Shown: positions 45,143-54,379, counted from the first letter of the stretch. The stretch is DNA of 64,000 nucleotides from Algiphilus sp965216485 (GCF_965216485.1 NZ_OZ244162.1:2294001-2358000), one strand, 5' to 3'. The notes: generated from the letters alone by a model not told the origin. Translations and numbers: made by a program.

Positions 45143-45565
45143 ATGCCTGACCCACACGATCAGAACGAGCCCTCCACCCTTGCCTCCCTCGCCGGTGGCC
45201 TGGGTGCCGCGCTGATGGATGTGCGCTTCAAGACGGTGGTTGCCGTGCGCATGCTGCCCGCGGTCTACGTCACGCTTGTGCTCGGCTTGGGCGCCGTTCT
45301 GCTCAGCCGCACCGTGGACGCCTTCGCCCTGAGCCTGTGGCAGGGATTGATCGAACTGTTCCTGGTGAGCCCGGTGTACTTCATTGCCGGACTGGTCTTC
45401 ATCCGGGTCGCATTGGAATTCGTTCATGCGGTCTTCCGCATCGCCGCCAATGTCGATGCCCTGCGTGGCTGGTCGCAGGATATCCAGGGCGTCGAAGCCC
45501 TGCGTGACGCCTTGAAGACGCTCGTCATCCCACGGGAGCGCACGAACAAGACGGATGACGAATGA
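45143..45565 (+). CDS. DUF4282-like membrane protein
   Basis: The 140-residue protein has an N-terminal polar region and two hydrophobic helices (about 45-70 and 82-110), with the DUF4282-like ALMDVRFKTVVAVRMLPAVY start. DUF4282 proteins are of unknown function. An AAGGAG site precedes the ATG at 45143. Its stop overlaps the OmpW start (ATGA), so the two are coupled. Confidence 0.72.
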   Translation: MPDPHDQNEPSTLASLAGGLGAALMDVRFKTVVAVRMLPAVYVTLVLGLGAVLLSRTVDAFALSLWQGLIELFLVSPVYFIAGLVFIRVALEFVHAVFRIAANVDALRGWSQDIQGVEALRDALKTLVIPRERTNKTDDE

Positions 45566-46449
45566 CCCGGCTTTACCACTGTGGTGGCGCTTCGGTAATG
45601 GATCGCAGCGCGACTATGCGGCGGCTGCGGCTGCTTCTGCTGCCCGCGTTATGCCTTGCCTGCTTGCTCGCCTCAGCCCAGGCGCAGGAAGCGGGTGACG
45701 TTCTGATCCAGGCCGGTTGGGTGCACATCGTGCCGCGCGAGGACAACGGCGCACCCCGAAACCAACTACGCCCCAACCCCCTCTTTCCCCTTCTAGGTGT
45801 GGAATCCTCCTTCTCAAGCGAGAGCGTGCGTATTCTTGCGGGCTCGGTGGATACGCTCGGGCTTGTCGGTCAATATTTCCTGACCGATCACTGGGCCCTC
45901 AAGCTGATCGTCGGCTATCCGCCGGTCGCCGAGGCCAGGGGGCGCGGCATCGTGCGCCCGACAGGGCCCACCGGTGAGATGGCGCGCATCGATCTCAGCG
46001 AAGCCCGGTTCAACCCGCTCGGCAGGGCGCGCCAGTGGGTCCCAGTCTTCCAGTTGACGTACCACCTCGGGCCACCGCACGCGCGCTTGCGCCCATTCTT
46101 CTCCGCTGGCTTCGCCTATGCGGTGTTTACAGGCGAAGCCCTCAACGAGGCGCTCAAAGCCGAGGCGAACCAACAATTCGGCGTACCGCTGGCACTCGCG
46201 GCCGGCATACCAGGGCCGACGCGCATCCGCTCAGAGCTCGACCCCGCGCTGGCCCCCGCCTTCGGCACCGGGGTTCGCTGGAATATCGATGCGTCGTGGA
46301 GCCTGTCCATGGCATTCGATGTCATCGCACTGGAGACGCACGGCAGGGTCCGCCTCCACGCCTCCGACGGTACCGAGCTCGCGAGAAGTCGCACCTTTCT
46401 GCGGCTGAACCCCATCAACATATCCCTGCTGGCCGGCTACCGCTTCTAG
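45562..46449 (+). CDS. OmpW family outer-membrane protein
   Basis: The product (295 residues from 45562) has a signal-like hydrophobic segment at residues about 23-40 (LLLLPALCLACLLASAQA) and the OmpW pattern GDVLIQAGWVHIVPRED, LGLVGQYFLTDHWALKLIVGYPP and ending SLLAGYRF. OmpW forms an eight-stranded barrel that lets small hydrophobic compounds pass. The N-terminus before the signal is long; ATGs at 45598 and 45616 are alternative starts. Confidence 0.85.
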   Translation: MTRLYHCGGASVMDRSATMRRLRLLLLPALCLACLLASAQAQEAGDVLIQAGWVHIVPREDNGAPRNQLRPNPLFPLLGVESSFSSESVRILAGSVDTLGLVGQYFLTDHWALKLIVGYPPVAEARGRGIVRPTGPTGEMARIDLSEARFNPLGRARQWVPVFQLTYHLGPPHARLRPFFSAGFAYAVFTGEALNEALKAEANQQFGVPLALAAGIPGPTRIRSELDPALAPAFGTGVRWNIDASWSLSMAFDVIALETHGRVRLHASDGTELARSRTFLRLNPINISLLAGYRF

Positions 46450-46548
46450 GTGCGAGGGAAATTGCCGCTGCGGCCATCCACCGGAGCACCGGAGCATCGT
46501 CGGCACTATGAGAGTCCCTGCGCCCCGCGCCCACCCCTATTGCCTGAT

Positions 46549-47424
46549 CTAGGCCACCAACTGCGCCCCACGCAACGCGCGCCGCAGCGCCGCGTAATCC
46601 GAAGACTGGGGCAGCTCCAGAGGCCTTGCGCCTTCATCAATGAGCCCCATCTCGGTGAGTGCCCATCGCACGGTGATATCGAGCGGGTGCGACTCCAGCG
46701 CGTCGAGGATCGGTTTCAGCACGGCCTGCAGCGCTTCCACCTGTCCCTCGTCACCGTTTCGGCAGGCCGTGCAAAGCGCCTGCACATGGCTTGGCGCGAC
46801 ATTGGCAAGCGTCGACACCACACCTCGGAAACCCTTCAACATCAATCGGTGCGCACCGCGATCGGCACCCGCGTACAGCCCAAAACCCTGCGGCCATTCC
46901 ATTTCCAGCAGCGCCTGTGGCGCCTCCGGGTTCAGGCCGCGCTCGATCAATCCATGGATCCCACTGATTTTCGCAAGCTGCTTGATCACGCCGTAGGGAA
47001 GCAGGTCGGAGCGCTCGGGATGCTCACGCAGGTACACCGGGATTCTGGCGGCGCGCGCGACCGTCTGAAAGTGCGTCAGGATAGCGTCGTGACCACGGAT
47101 GTCCTCCACCGGAATCGTCAGCAGGACCGCGTCCACGACCGCGTCATTGGCTATGCGAAGGCCTGCCAGGCTTTCCTTGGTGGTACTCGCGCTGATATCC
47201 GCGATGACCGCAATGCGGCCGTCGGCCTGCCAGACCGTACGACGAAACAATTCGTAGCATTCCTCGCCATCAAGAATGACGGTGGAATCCAAGGTACTGC
47301 CAATCAGTAGAGCGGAAGTGCCCTGGTCGATATGCCACTCGACCAACCGCTCCAAATCGGTATAGCTCGGGGAAACGCCGGGTTGGGTGGGCGTAATCAA
47401 TTCGACGATGCTGCCCTTGATCAT
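46549..47424 (-). CDS. Dihydrodipicolinate synthase-superfamily protein lacking the Schiff-base lysine
   Basis: The 291-residue protein is colinear with DapA from GSIVELITP through ADISAS to the C-terminal NP/IKWA-like ITVRWALTEMGL. But key active-site positions differ when lined up with E. coli DapA: the expected Tyr133 is Arg (YLREHPERS), the GIKE lysine that forms the Schiff base (Lys161 in E. coli) reads GLIE, so Ile replaces Lys, and the Tyr107 region is TIPVED. Thr44 and Arg138 are kept. It cannot use normal aldolase chemistry and may be a non-catalytic or differently acting relative. ATG at 47424, with GGGATG upstream. Confidence 0.82.
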   Translation of the reverse strand: MIKGSIVELITPTQPGVSPSYTDLERLVEWHIDQGTSALLIGSTLDSTVILDGEECYELFRRTVWQADGRIAVIADISASTTKESLAGLRIANDAVVDAVLLTIPVEDIRGHDAILTHFQTVARAARIPVYLREHPERSDLLPYGVIKQLAKISGIHGLIERGLNPEAPQALLEMEWPQGFGLYAGADRGAHRLMLKGFRGVVSTLANVAPSHVQALCTACRNGDEGQVEALQAVLKPILDALESHPLDITVRWALTEMGLIDEGARPLELPQSSDYAALRRALRGAQLVA

Positions 47425-47760
47425 GGAACATCCCTTTTCGTTGCAGTGGAGCGGGGCTCCATTACCCACGCAACATGGCGGCGCGATGGATCCGGAAGAT
47501 CCGCGCCTCGGCGTCCATTGCCACCCACCCGATGCCTCGTTGCACCCGGGCTAGGGCTCATTCAATAAGCAAGAATCGGACCGTTTGACTGTCGAACGGA
47601 TAGAAGGCCTCGCCCCAACGCCCTCCCTGCCAACCTCGCCATCAGTGCGCGGCGTCCCGTGGCGATGCCAAGCGGCGCTCGAAGGCAGAACCGGTGTGGC
47701 GTGGTCCCAAGGGGTCGAAGGGTCCGTCTGGCTACGACCCTGGTCCGCCAACCGCCGGGA
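47425..47760. other. 336-base region without a recognised gene
   Basis: This region separates two minus-strand genes, the DapA-like gene and a lipoprotein. It should contain the promoter of the DapA-like gene and the end of the lipoprotein transcript. Open frames here are not conserved-looking; nothing else is evident. Confidence 0.4.
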
Positions 47761-48060
47761 TCAACGCAAGCCCCACGCGTCGAAGCCTGATGCGCCCACC
47801 GCATCGGCATTCACCGGTTGCAAGGCACCCTCGCCGAGGTACTCGAAGTATTGGCCCTGATCGTCTCTGAAGATTTCGCCGGTGCCGAGCATCACGAGGC
47901 GCTTTCGGGACACCACCTCCAGCTCACCCGTACTCTGGTTGACCAGATAGACCACGCCGTTGGAGGTCTCAAAGAGTGCGAACTGCGGCGGCGTGGAATA
48001 GGTGCGGTTCTCGCAACCCGCGAGCCACACGCCAACGATCACAAGCATCCACCATCGCAT
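47761..48060 (-). CDS. Small lipoprotein of unknown function
   Basis: The 99-residue product has a lipoprotein signal (WLAGC, Cys16) and a mature domain of mixed strands and charge (FETSNGVVYLVNQSTGELEVV). GGGAG precedes the ATG. It lies 105 bases downstream of the double-GST gene. No family is recognised. Confidence 0.6.
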   Translation of the reverse strand: MRWWMLVIVGVWLAGCENRTYSTPPQFALFETSNGVVYLVNQSTGELEVVSRKRLVMLGTGEIFRDDQGQYFEYLGEGALQPVNADAVGASGFDAWGLR

Positions 48061-48165
48061 CAGAAACTCCCACCGGGAAAAGAGAAAACCGCCAAGACGG
48101 AGCTCGCACCACCAAGCCGTTGGTGCCGTCGTAGCGAGCGGCGCCTTGCAGCGGCCAGGATCCGC

Positions 48166-49014
48166 TCAATCGGCCTTCGAGGAAAGCGTGCCATGCTGGG
48201 ATGAGGCGCCCTCGGTCGAGTAGTTGAGCACGGTTTCCTTAGCCATGTTGCCCACCTGATAGGTCCTGTAGAGGTAGCGAACAATGGCTGCCGGCTTGCC
48301 CGACACGAAGCCCGTATTCGGATCGTGTAGGCATAGCGCGGTCCCCTCGCCGACCAGGGAGGTGCGTTCCGCCGCTTTGCGGCTGCCGTTTGCGCAGGCC
48401 TTCCAGAGATACGGCACTTCCAGGCAGGACAAGGCATCGAAGACGACAATCGCACCTGTCTGGCCTTGCGCGCCATAGAACACCAGTGGCTCGGCGGGCA
48501 GCCGGCTCGGCACGCGCAGCACGCCGAAGTAGAGCGACAGCCGCAGCGAACGCAGCATAAGCTTGGAGATCGGCAGCGACGAGAACGGGCGCGCGGGTGC
48601 GCCCCCGCCATAGGTGTCGAGCAGATAGGCGATGATCGCCGCCGAATCCGAGAGGCCGGTCCCCGTGTTCGGGTCCTCCAGGTACGGGAACATGAGTTGC
48701 CCGCTCTTCGCTTTGACCTCGGGGCGGTAGCGGCTATCGCCGGCTTGCGCATAGGCCTTCACCGTTACCCGCGGACATGGATAGATGCGTACATCCAGGT
48801 CCAGCTCGCTGATCACCGCGCGCACACGCTGGCAGAAAGGACACCCGTTGTACTCGTACAGCACCAAGGGCTGCGCTGGCGCGACCGCGGTGGTTTCCAC
48901 ACGCGCACCGCGCCGCCCCGTCCAATACACAAGCAGACGGCTACTGAGTGCATGCCAGCTCGCGTACCACCAGCCCGTCGGGTTTTGCATTTTTGCCATC
49001 ATCCACCCCCGCAT
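48166..49014 (-). CDS. Protein with two tandem glutaredoxin/GST N-terminal domains
   Basis: The 282-residue protein has a membrane-adjacent N-terminus, then a thioredoxin-like domain with CPFC (YEYNGCPFCQRVRAV) and the cis-Pro segment LMFPYLEDP, and a second, related domain without the CxxC pair but with SCLEVPYLWKACANGSRK and GTALCLHDPNTG. This two-module layout is known in plant and cyanobacterial GST-like proteins. The first CPFC suggests glutaredoxin-type redox activity; substrate unknown. Start ATG at 49014 is chosen, 48999 and 48990 are possible. Confidence 0.72.
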   Translation of the reverse strand: MRGWMMAKMQNPTGWWYASWHALSSRLLVYWTGRRGARVETTAVAPAQPLVLYEYNGCPFCQRVRAVISELDLDVRIYPCPRVTVKAYAQAGDSRYRPEVKAKSGQLMFPYLEDPNTGTGLSDSAAIIAYLLDTYGGGAPARPFSSLPISKLMLRSLRLSLYFGVLRVPSRLPAEPLVFYGAQGQTGAIVVFDALSCLEVPYLWKACANGSRKAAERTSLVGEGTALCLHDPNTGFVSGKPAAIVRYLYRTYQVGNMAKETVLNYSTEGASSQHGTLSSKAD

Positions 49015-49071
49015 GTGCGCGGTTCAATCTTCATCCGTTGAGACGGCCACAGCAATGCGCGCTCCATCGGC

Positions 49072-49995
49072 TCACTGCCCGTCCGGTGCCCGGGGAAACC
49101 CAGGGAAAAAGCGATTCGTGGTCTTCTGGTACTGCGCGTAGGCGGCACGCTTTCGCAGCGAGTAATACTCCGCAGGCACAGCCCCCGTCAGATACACCAG
49201 GGTCGTATACATCGTGGCGGACGCCCCTAGCGCACCCAATCCCAAGACCCACCATACGATGGTGGGCTCCGATTCAGCGAGACTGATCCAGGACGGGACC
49301 GCGGCCACCACCAGGCCGGTCCACACCAGCCATTCCGCGAAATAGTTGGGATGACGGCTGTAGCGCCACAAGCCCACATTGCATACGCCTCCCTTGTTCT
49401 TCGCGATAAAGCGCAGCTTCTGCGTATCTGCTGTGGACTCAACGATGTAGGCCGTCAGCCAGATGGCGATCCCGGCCATCTCCCACGCAGAAAACGCGCG
49501 CTCGTTGATCGCCATCATGAATCCCGGCAAGGCCAGTACCGAGGCGTTCGCCAAGCCTTGCGCCATGATCTCGGTCAGCGTGTGCAACTTGAGATGGGCA
49601 CCGCCCTCCTTCTGCAGCATCATTCGCCGGTAGTCGTAGCGGGCAAACTCCGTCTTGAAAATCACGCCGGTCTTCCATGCCATCGTCAGCGCGCCGATGC
49701 CCATGCGCAGGCCAATCAACAGGTAGACGGCCCCGACGGTGATCCGGCGGATGAGCTCGCCATCCCCGAGCATGATGATCGAGACCCCGATCAGCGCCAC
49801 GCCAAAGGGCCAGGCGATATCGACATAGGACATGCGGCCGGTCCTGAGATACGGGATGCAGGCAACAAGAACGAAGAGCGCGATCTGCAGTCCAGCGTTG
49901 ACCCACAACAGCGTCAGCAGCGTCGCATCATTCGCGAATACCGCTGTCGACCAGACCGCGGTAAACAGTGCGCACAAGATGACCCCGAAGTGCAT
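49072..49995 (-). CDS. DUF1295/steroid 5-alpha reductase-like membrane protein
   Basis: The 307-residue protein has eight to nine helices and the DUF1295 C-terminal motif around GLWRYSRHPNYFAEWLVWTG and EYYSLRKRAAYAQYQ, which in related isoprenylcysteine methyltransferases and 5-alpha reductases binds cofactor. Its activity may be reduction or methylation of lipid substrates; not known. It is followed on the same strand by the methyltransferase gene after a gap of 129 bases. Confidence 0.82.
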   Translation of the reverse strand: MHFGVILCALFTAVWSTAVFANDATLLTLLWVNAGLQIALFVLVACIPYLRTGRMSYVDIAWPFGVALIGVSIIMLGDGELIRRITVGAVYLLIGLRMGIGALTMAWKTGVIFKTEFARYDYRRMMLQKEGGAHLKLHTLTEIMAQGLANASVLALPGFMMAINERAFSAWEMAGIAIWLTAYIVESTADTQKLRFIAKNKGGVCNVGLWRYSRHPNYFAEWLVWTGLVVAAVPSWISLAESEPTIVWWVLGLGALGASATMYTTLVYLTGAVPAEYYSLRKRAAYAQYQKTTNRFFPGFPRAPDGQ

Positions 49996-50124
49996 GTCCT
50001 TCCCCGAATGAATGTGTGCGCTGCACCCTGAATGGCTGCCGCGGCAGCCGTTCGCGCTTTGACAGCGTGTTCAGTGCTCTGAGAGCGCGTCCGCAACCAG
50101 AATCAGTGGCGCAATCCGGCGTGA

Positions 50125-50727
50125 TCAGGCCGCTTTTTCGCCGTCCTTGGCCGCGTTGAGCGTATAGGCCCAGCGCCAACCCAGCTTCTGCAGGGGGACG
50201 AAGCCATAGGCCTGCAGGCAGGCGCCGATGGCCTCGGCGGGTTCGAAATCCGGATCCGGATGATGCTCGGTGATGGACAGCACGCCGTCCGGCTTCAGTA
50301 CCCGGGCGGCCTCGGCAAGAAAGGCCTCTCGGGCCTCGATCTCGCCAAAGACCGTCACCATGAAGATGGCATCGAAGCTCGCATCTTCAAAGGGAAGTGC
50401 GCCGCCGTCCGCCGGCTGCGTCTCAAAGTTGGAAATGCCCGCCGCACGCAGCTTGTCGGCAGTCTTTTCGAGCATCGCCGGCTGGATATCCAGCAAGGTG
50501 AGCCGGCCTTGAGGAATACGCTTGGCCACTTCCACGCTGTAGTAGCCGGAGCCCGGCCCGATTTCCAGCACCTGTGCGTCCGGCTTCACCGGCAGGCGCC
50601 CGGCCACGGTCTCGGCAGACATGATGAATTGCCGGCCCGGCAGATCGAGCACCCAGGTGAGCTGGTGCGGAAACACGCCACGACCAAAGCCGCGACGCAG
50701 AATGCCAATGCGTTCCGAGAGGTTCAT
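50125..50727 (-). CDS. Class I SAM-dependent methyltransferase
   Basis: The 200-residue protein has motif I LEIGPGSGYYSVEVA at about residues 50-64, motif II LLDIQPAMLEKT and the DAIFMVTVFGEI segment. The ATG at 50727 fits the family; about 84 in-frame residues before it are unlike the family and are not included. Substrate is unknown. It has a PHQLTWVLDLPGR N-terminal segment, as in UbiE/COQ5-like relatives. Confidence 0.85.
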   Translation of the reverse strand: MNLSERIGILRRGFGRGVFPHQLTWVLDLPGRQFIMSAETVAGRLPVKPDAQVLEIGPGSGYYSVEVAKRIPQGRLTLLDIQPAMLEKTADKLRAAGISNFETQPADGGALPFEDASFDAIFMVTVFGEIEAREAFLAEAARVLKPDGVLSITEHHPDPDFEPAEAIGACLQAYGFVPLQKLGWRWAYTLNAAKDGEKAA

Positions 50728-50988
50728 GCTTCTTCGCCGGATGGATTCAAATGCTGAGCCTACGCGAAAGCGCAAAGCCCGCGCAGCGCGGGCCCTGATC
50801 AGGTGCGCACTTGCGCGTGACAGATCAAGCCGCTGCACAGCCCGAGGAGCGAAGAGATTCTTGTAGCGGCCATCAACGGCCATTGCAGCGGTGCAACCTC
50901 CGGAGCGTTCCGAGCACGCATCCTTCGCCAAACCATGCGCAGCGCTTTCACATACGTGGCCCCTGACGGGCGGCTGCACCAGACAGGT

Positions 50989-51624
50989 TCAATCGCTCTG
51001 CTGCGGCGCGGCCACGGGTACCAGTACTTCGTTGCGGCGAAGAAACCACGGCTTGAACGGCGGGTCGTAGCGCGCCCAGATCGGCTCCCCGACGACCTCC
51101 AGATCGTTATCCGCAATCCAGCTTTGCAGTGCGTCGAGATTGCGCTGGTACTTCTCCTTGCTCCAGAAACCGGAATAGCGCACTGCGGCTATATGGCGTG
51201 CGGGAATCTTGCGAATCGTCACGTCCGGGTGCTTCGGCTCCGGCGTCGTTTCCAGCGTATAGGACGCGGGCATCGTGAAACTCACCCGCCAGTCGCCGTC
51301 CTGGCCCTGCTGGCCCACCGGGGATGTCATCGCGATCTTCTGGCCCGCAGACTGCTGCGTCACTGGCGATGTCATCGCTACTTCTTGCTGGGGATGGTTC
51401 TCGCCCGAGATGTAGTCAAACAAGCGGCTAAAGGCCTTGCCGCCCGCGTCCTCGAAATCCGCATCCACGGTGGTCTCGGCCACGATATGGGCTGCGTACA
51501 GTCGAAGCGAGAAATCCCCATCTTCGTGCAGCAGCTCGTACTCCGCTTCTTCTACGGCCATGGCATTCCCCGTAAGCAGCGCAAGGGCCGTGGTAGCCCA
51601 CAACAGGCGCATCATGATCTTCAT
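50989..51624 (-). CDS. SOUL heme-binding family protein
   Basis: The 211-residue exported protein has a signal peptide ending near residue 23 (TGNAMA) and a SOUL domain: YELLHEDGDFSLRLYAAHIVAET, FDYISGEN, KIAMTSPV repeated twice with the second one QQSAGQ between, and FTMPASYTLETTPEP. SOUL proteins bind heme or tetrapyrroles. The ATG at 51624 is chosen; upstream frame is not conserved. Confidence 0.88.
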   Translation of the reverse strand: MKIMMRLLWATTALALLTGNAMAVEEAEYELLHEDGDFSLRLYAAHIVAETTVDADFEDAGGKAFSRLFDYISGENHPQQEVAMTSPVTQQSAGQKIAMTSPVGQQGQDGDWRVSFTMPASYTLETTPEPKHPDVTIRKIPARHIAAVRYSGFWSKEKYQRNLDALQSWIADNDLEVVGEPIWARYDPPFKPWFLRRNEVLVPVAAPQQSD

Positions 51625-51768
51625 CGCGTCTACCTTGAATACCGAGTGCCGCTTCGACACGGTAAAGCGCCATGCGTTGCAAACAGCCCGCCTGGCCCTG
51701 CTGGCTGGTGCGCGGACTGAGAGCCGCCCACGCATAGCATTTGCCGCCCGGTGCCCCGCCGGCACGCG

Positions 51769-52134
51769 TCAAGACCGCGAAGGCAGCGGTCGGGTGATCA
51801 GGAAAATGGACACTGAGACAAAGGTGATCGAAATCACCAGCAATAGCCAGTGCGGGCCCAGCCGCCAGTACATGAAGAGCCAGCTGGCGATCAGCATCAC
51901 AATGGCCAGCACCTTGGCCTTGCGCGAGACGGCCTTCTCACGCTCCCAATCGATCAGCAGCTGACCGAAGGTGGGATGGGCGTACAACCAGCGATGCAGC
52001 TTCTCGGAGCCGCGCGCCGCAAACCAGGCCGCCAGCAGCAGAAAAGGCACCGTGGGCAGACCCGGCAGGAAAACACCGATGAAGGCCAAGCCCACGAACA
52101 GGTAGGCCAGAATGAGCGCCGCAAACCGCGCCAT
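51769..52134 (-). CDS. DUF454 (YbaN-like) membrane protein
   Basis: The 121-residue protein has two N-terminal and two C-terminal hydrophobic segments, with the DUF454 GVFLPGLPTVPFLLLAAWFAARGSEKLHRWL core and the VSRKAKVLAIVM segment. YbaN family proteins are of unknown function in the inner membrane. It starts at 52134. Confidence 0.9.
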   Translation of the reverse strand: MARFAALILAYLFVGLAFIGVFLPGLPTVPFLLLAAWFAARGSEKLHRWLYAHPTFGQLLIDWEREKAVSRKAKVLAIVMLIASWLFMYWRLGPHWLLLVISITFVSVSIFLITRPLPSRS

Positions 52135-52324
52135 TCAGGCTGCCCCCAGAAGTCGAAGAAACCGAAGAAAGTCCACGCGCGCTCAATAGGCAGGGAAACC
52201 TCACGAAGCCGCGGCACGCAAACGATCCACCCAATGCGTACCGCAGTCCAGGAGTCTACGGCCCCGCAGCGTGCTCCGCAGGGTAGCCGAGCGCTCGCCG
52301 GCTGAGGGGCCAGGCGGGCGCGCG

Positions 52325-52870
52325 TCAGAACCCCGACCCCGGCTGCTGCAGAAAGATCCGCTCCTCGGCCGTCGATTCGCGGCCGAGCACCGCATTCCGA
52401 TGCGGATATCGCCCGAAGCGCTCGATGATCGCCCTATGCCGTCGCTCGAAGTCCAGGCTGTTCTCCAGCCCCGGCTGCGCGAAGAGGCGCTCTGCCTCCT
52501 CGTGAATGATCGGCGACTCACTGTGCATATAGGGCATGTAGAGGAAGCTCCGCGCCTCAGAAGGCAATGCGCCATCGGCGCCGCGGGCGACTGCTTCCTG
52601 CGCGAGGCCGAGCGCGAGCGCATCGCAGGCGAAAGCCTCTGGCCGGTCGCGGTAGATGTTGCGCGAGAACTGGTCCAGCACCAGAATCTCGGCTAGCCGC
52701 CCTCGCGCATCGGCCCGCCAGCCGTAAAGCTCGCAACGCGCCGCCCGACCGTGAAGCGCGGCAAAGCGATCAGCAACTTCCCGGTCCAATGCTGCGTCGG
52801 TGCTGAACCACTGCTTCGGGCTGAGTTCCTCGAACCAGAAACGCCAAATGACGTCACTTTGTTCCATCAT
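52325..52870 (-). CDS. DUF924 family protein
   Basis: The 181-residue protein shows the DUF924 pattern: WRFWFEELSPKQWFSTDAALDREV, LVLDQFSRNIYR, YMPYMHSESP and RRHRAIIERFGRYPHRNAVLGR. It is all-helical (TPR-like). The ATG at 52870 (or 52867) is chosen; residues upstream are not conserved. Function unknown. Confidence 0.92.
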   Translation of the reverse strand: MMEQSDVIWRFWFEELSPKQWFSTDAALDREVADRFAALHGRAARCELYGWRADARGRLAEILVLDQFSRNIYRDRPEAFACDALALGLAQEAVARGADGALPSEARSFLYMPYMHSESPIIHEEAERLFAQPGLENSLDFERRHRAIIERFGRYPHRNAVLGRESTAEERIFLQQPGSGF

Positions 52871-53175
52871 CGTTGATCGGCCTTGAAGGAATCGCGCACC
52901 GGGATGAGCGCTCATGGTGACATGTCGCGCATCACCTCCAACCGTGCCGCGCCGCCCACGGACCCGGTCATTACTGGCGTCGCGCCCATTCGGCGCCCAA
53001 AACCCTGCTCCAACGCACACCGTCAGCCTTCGTCACGGGCGTCATCTATCGATGCGATGGCGGGTCCAGCAAGCGCAGAATCCTGTGCCAATGGCTCTGC
53101 ACCTCGCTGCCTCCGCTTTCGTTCATCGGCGTGGCTAGTAAGGTGTGAAAATCTTTCGAGAGAGTCGACTGCACC
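52871..53175. other. 305-base region without a recognised gene
   Basis: It divides the DUF924 gene (minus) and a four-TM protein gene (plus), so both promoters should lie here. No gene, RNA or clear repeat is visible. Confidence 0.4.
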
Positions 53176-53622
53176 ATGCCATTACGCCGACGCATTGCCG
53201 CCCTGTTCTATGCCATCAATGCTCTGGTCAGCCTTGCGCTCGGGACGCTGTATTTGTCTCGTGACCGCTTCATGCCCTATCACGAAGCCGCGCTCGGTCA
53301 GCCCTGGGAATCGGTCGAGCCGGCGCTACAGACCCTGCTGCTGGCGTTGATGGATGTCGCCGGAGCCGGATGGATCGCCCTCGGCGTCGCGGTGCTGATG
53401 CTGACGATCTACCCCTTCCGCCGTGGCGAGACCTGGAGCCGTGTACTCATCCCGGCCCTGTTCCTTCTGTTCTATATCCCGACCCTGCTGGCGACGCTGG
53501 CTGTGCTGGCACAAACGCCGGGCACGCCGCCCTGGTACGGCAACGCCGTGGCTTGCACTGTCGCGGTCATCGGTGTCCTGCTGGATGCGCCCTGGCGGGC
53601 GGACCGCGAGCGACCCGCCTAG
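53176..53622 (+). CDS. Four-TM hypothetical protein
   Basis: The 148-residue protein has four hydrophobic helices and a basic N-terminus. The stop codon lies in a CTAG shared with the stop of the minus-strand outer-membrane protein gene, so the two genes overlap tail to tail by 4 bases. No family recognised. Confidence 0.65.
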   Translation: MPLRRRIAALFYAINALVSLALGTLYLSRDRFMPYHEAALGQPWESVEPALQTLLLALMDVAGAGWIALGVAVLMLTIYPFRRGETWSRVLIPALFLLFYIPTLLATLAVLAQTPGTPPWYGNAVACTVAVIGVLLDAPWRADRERPA

Positions 53623-54254
53623 CGGAACACCCGCAATTCAATAGCCGCGCCGAGCACCCAACTGGAGGTGTCGGCATCTTCTTCCAGGAAGGTACCGTCC
53701 CCCAATGAATAGCCAGCGGTCGCGCCCAGGCCAAGCATCTCGGTCACGTAAATGACGCCCGTTACATCCAGGCCGAAGGAATCAAAGTCGTCTTCATTGC
53801 GATAGTCAAGGTCGACGCCAAAGCGACCGCCTCCAGTGTCCCTCTCAACACCGACGGTGAAAGTGATGGCGTCATCGTCGTCGCCTTCGTCCGAATCCGA
53901 ACGGCTGAAACGCACCGACCCGAATGGCTGTAGCTCACCGCGTGCACCTGCCCGATACCCGGCAACGAAGGAAGTCGTGTCGACTTCGAGCGTTGGCAGG
54001 TCAAGCGACTCCCCATTGAATTCGAAGTCGTCGACTTCCGCCTGAGAAAAGCGCGCACCCAAGAAGGGCCCGGACTCACCCAGGAAGTAGACCCCGTCAA
54101 TCACCAGGTCGGAGGAATCTGCCTCCACCTCATCGCCGCCATCGGCTTCGATCGATACGGCACCGATTCCGTATGCCAATGCGCCGCGAAAATCACCAGC
54201 CACCGCCGAAAACGACCAAAGAAAACACGCTGCGCCGCAGAGCACTGTTTTCAT
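53619..54254 (-). CDS. Small outer-membrane beta-barrel protein (third copy type)
   Basis: The 211-residue product has a signal peptide (WSFSAVAGD, cut near residue 20) and many acidic Gly/Asp turns between amphipathic strands, ending LGAAIELRVFR, a less standard C-terminus than that of the two other barrels. The ATG at 54254 is chosen over 54269 because GGGGGTT then lies in ribosome-binding position, as in the related gene at 41122. Function is unknown. Confidence 0.73.
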   Translation of the reverse strand: MKTVLCGAACFLWSFSAVAGDFRGALAYGIGAVSIEADGGDEVEADSSDLVIDGVYFLGESGPFLGARFSQAEVDDFEFNGESLDLPTLEVDTTSFVAGYRAGARGELQPFGSVRFSRSDSDEGDDDDAITFTVGVERDTGGGRFGVDLDYRNEDDFDSFGLDVTGVIYVTEMLGLGATAGYSLGDGTFLEEDADTSSWVLGAAIELRVFR

Positions 54255-54379
54255 TAGGACAACCCCCATTCTCTATTTTGCTGGTCAATAGCATGCGGCT
54301 CTGTCATGCAAGAACGATGACAGCATCGCCATGGCAGTCGCTTACCCCTGCCAATGCGCAGCATGGCGCCGCGCTCCCC

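Noticed and set aside
45562..45616. The ATG at 45562 as a certain start for the OmpW gene.
   Set aside because: It makes a long non-hydrophobic leader before the signal sequence; starts at 45598 or 45616 fit a signal peptide better, so the start is left open.
52871..53175. Short plus-strand open frames in the gap before the four-TM gene.
   Set aside because: They lack ribosome-binding sites and have the low-complexity composition of non-coding high-GC DNA.
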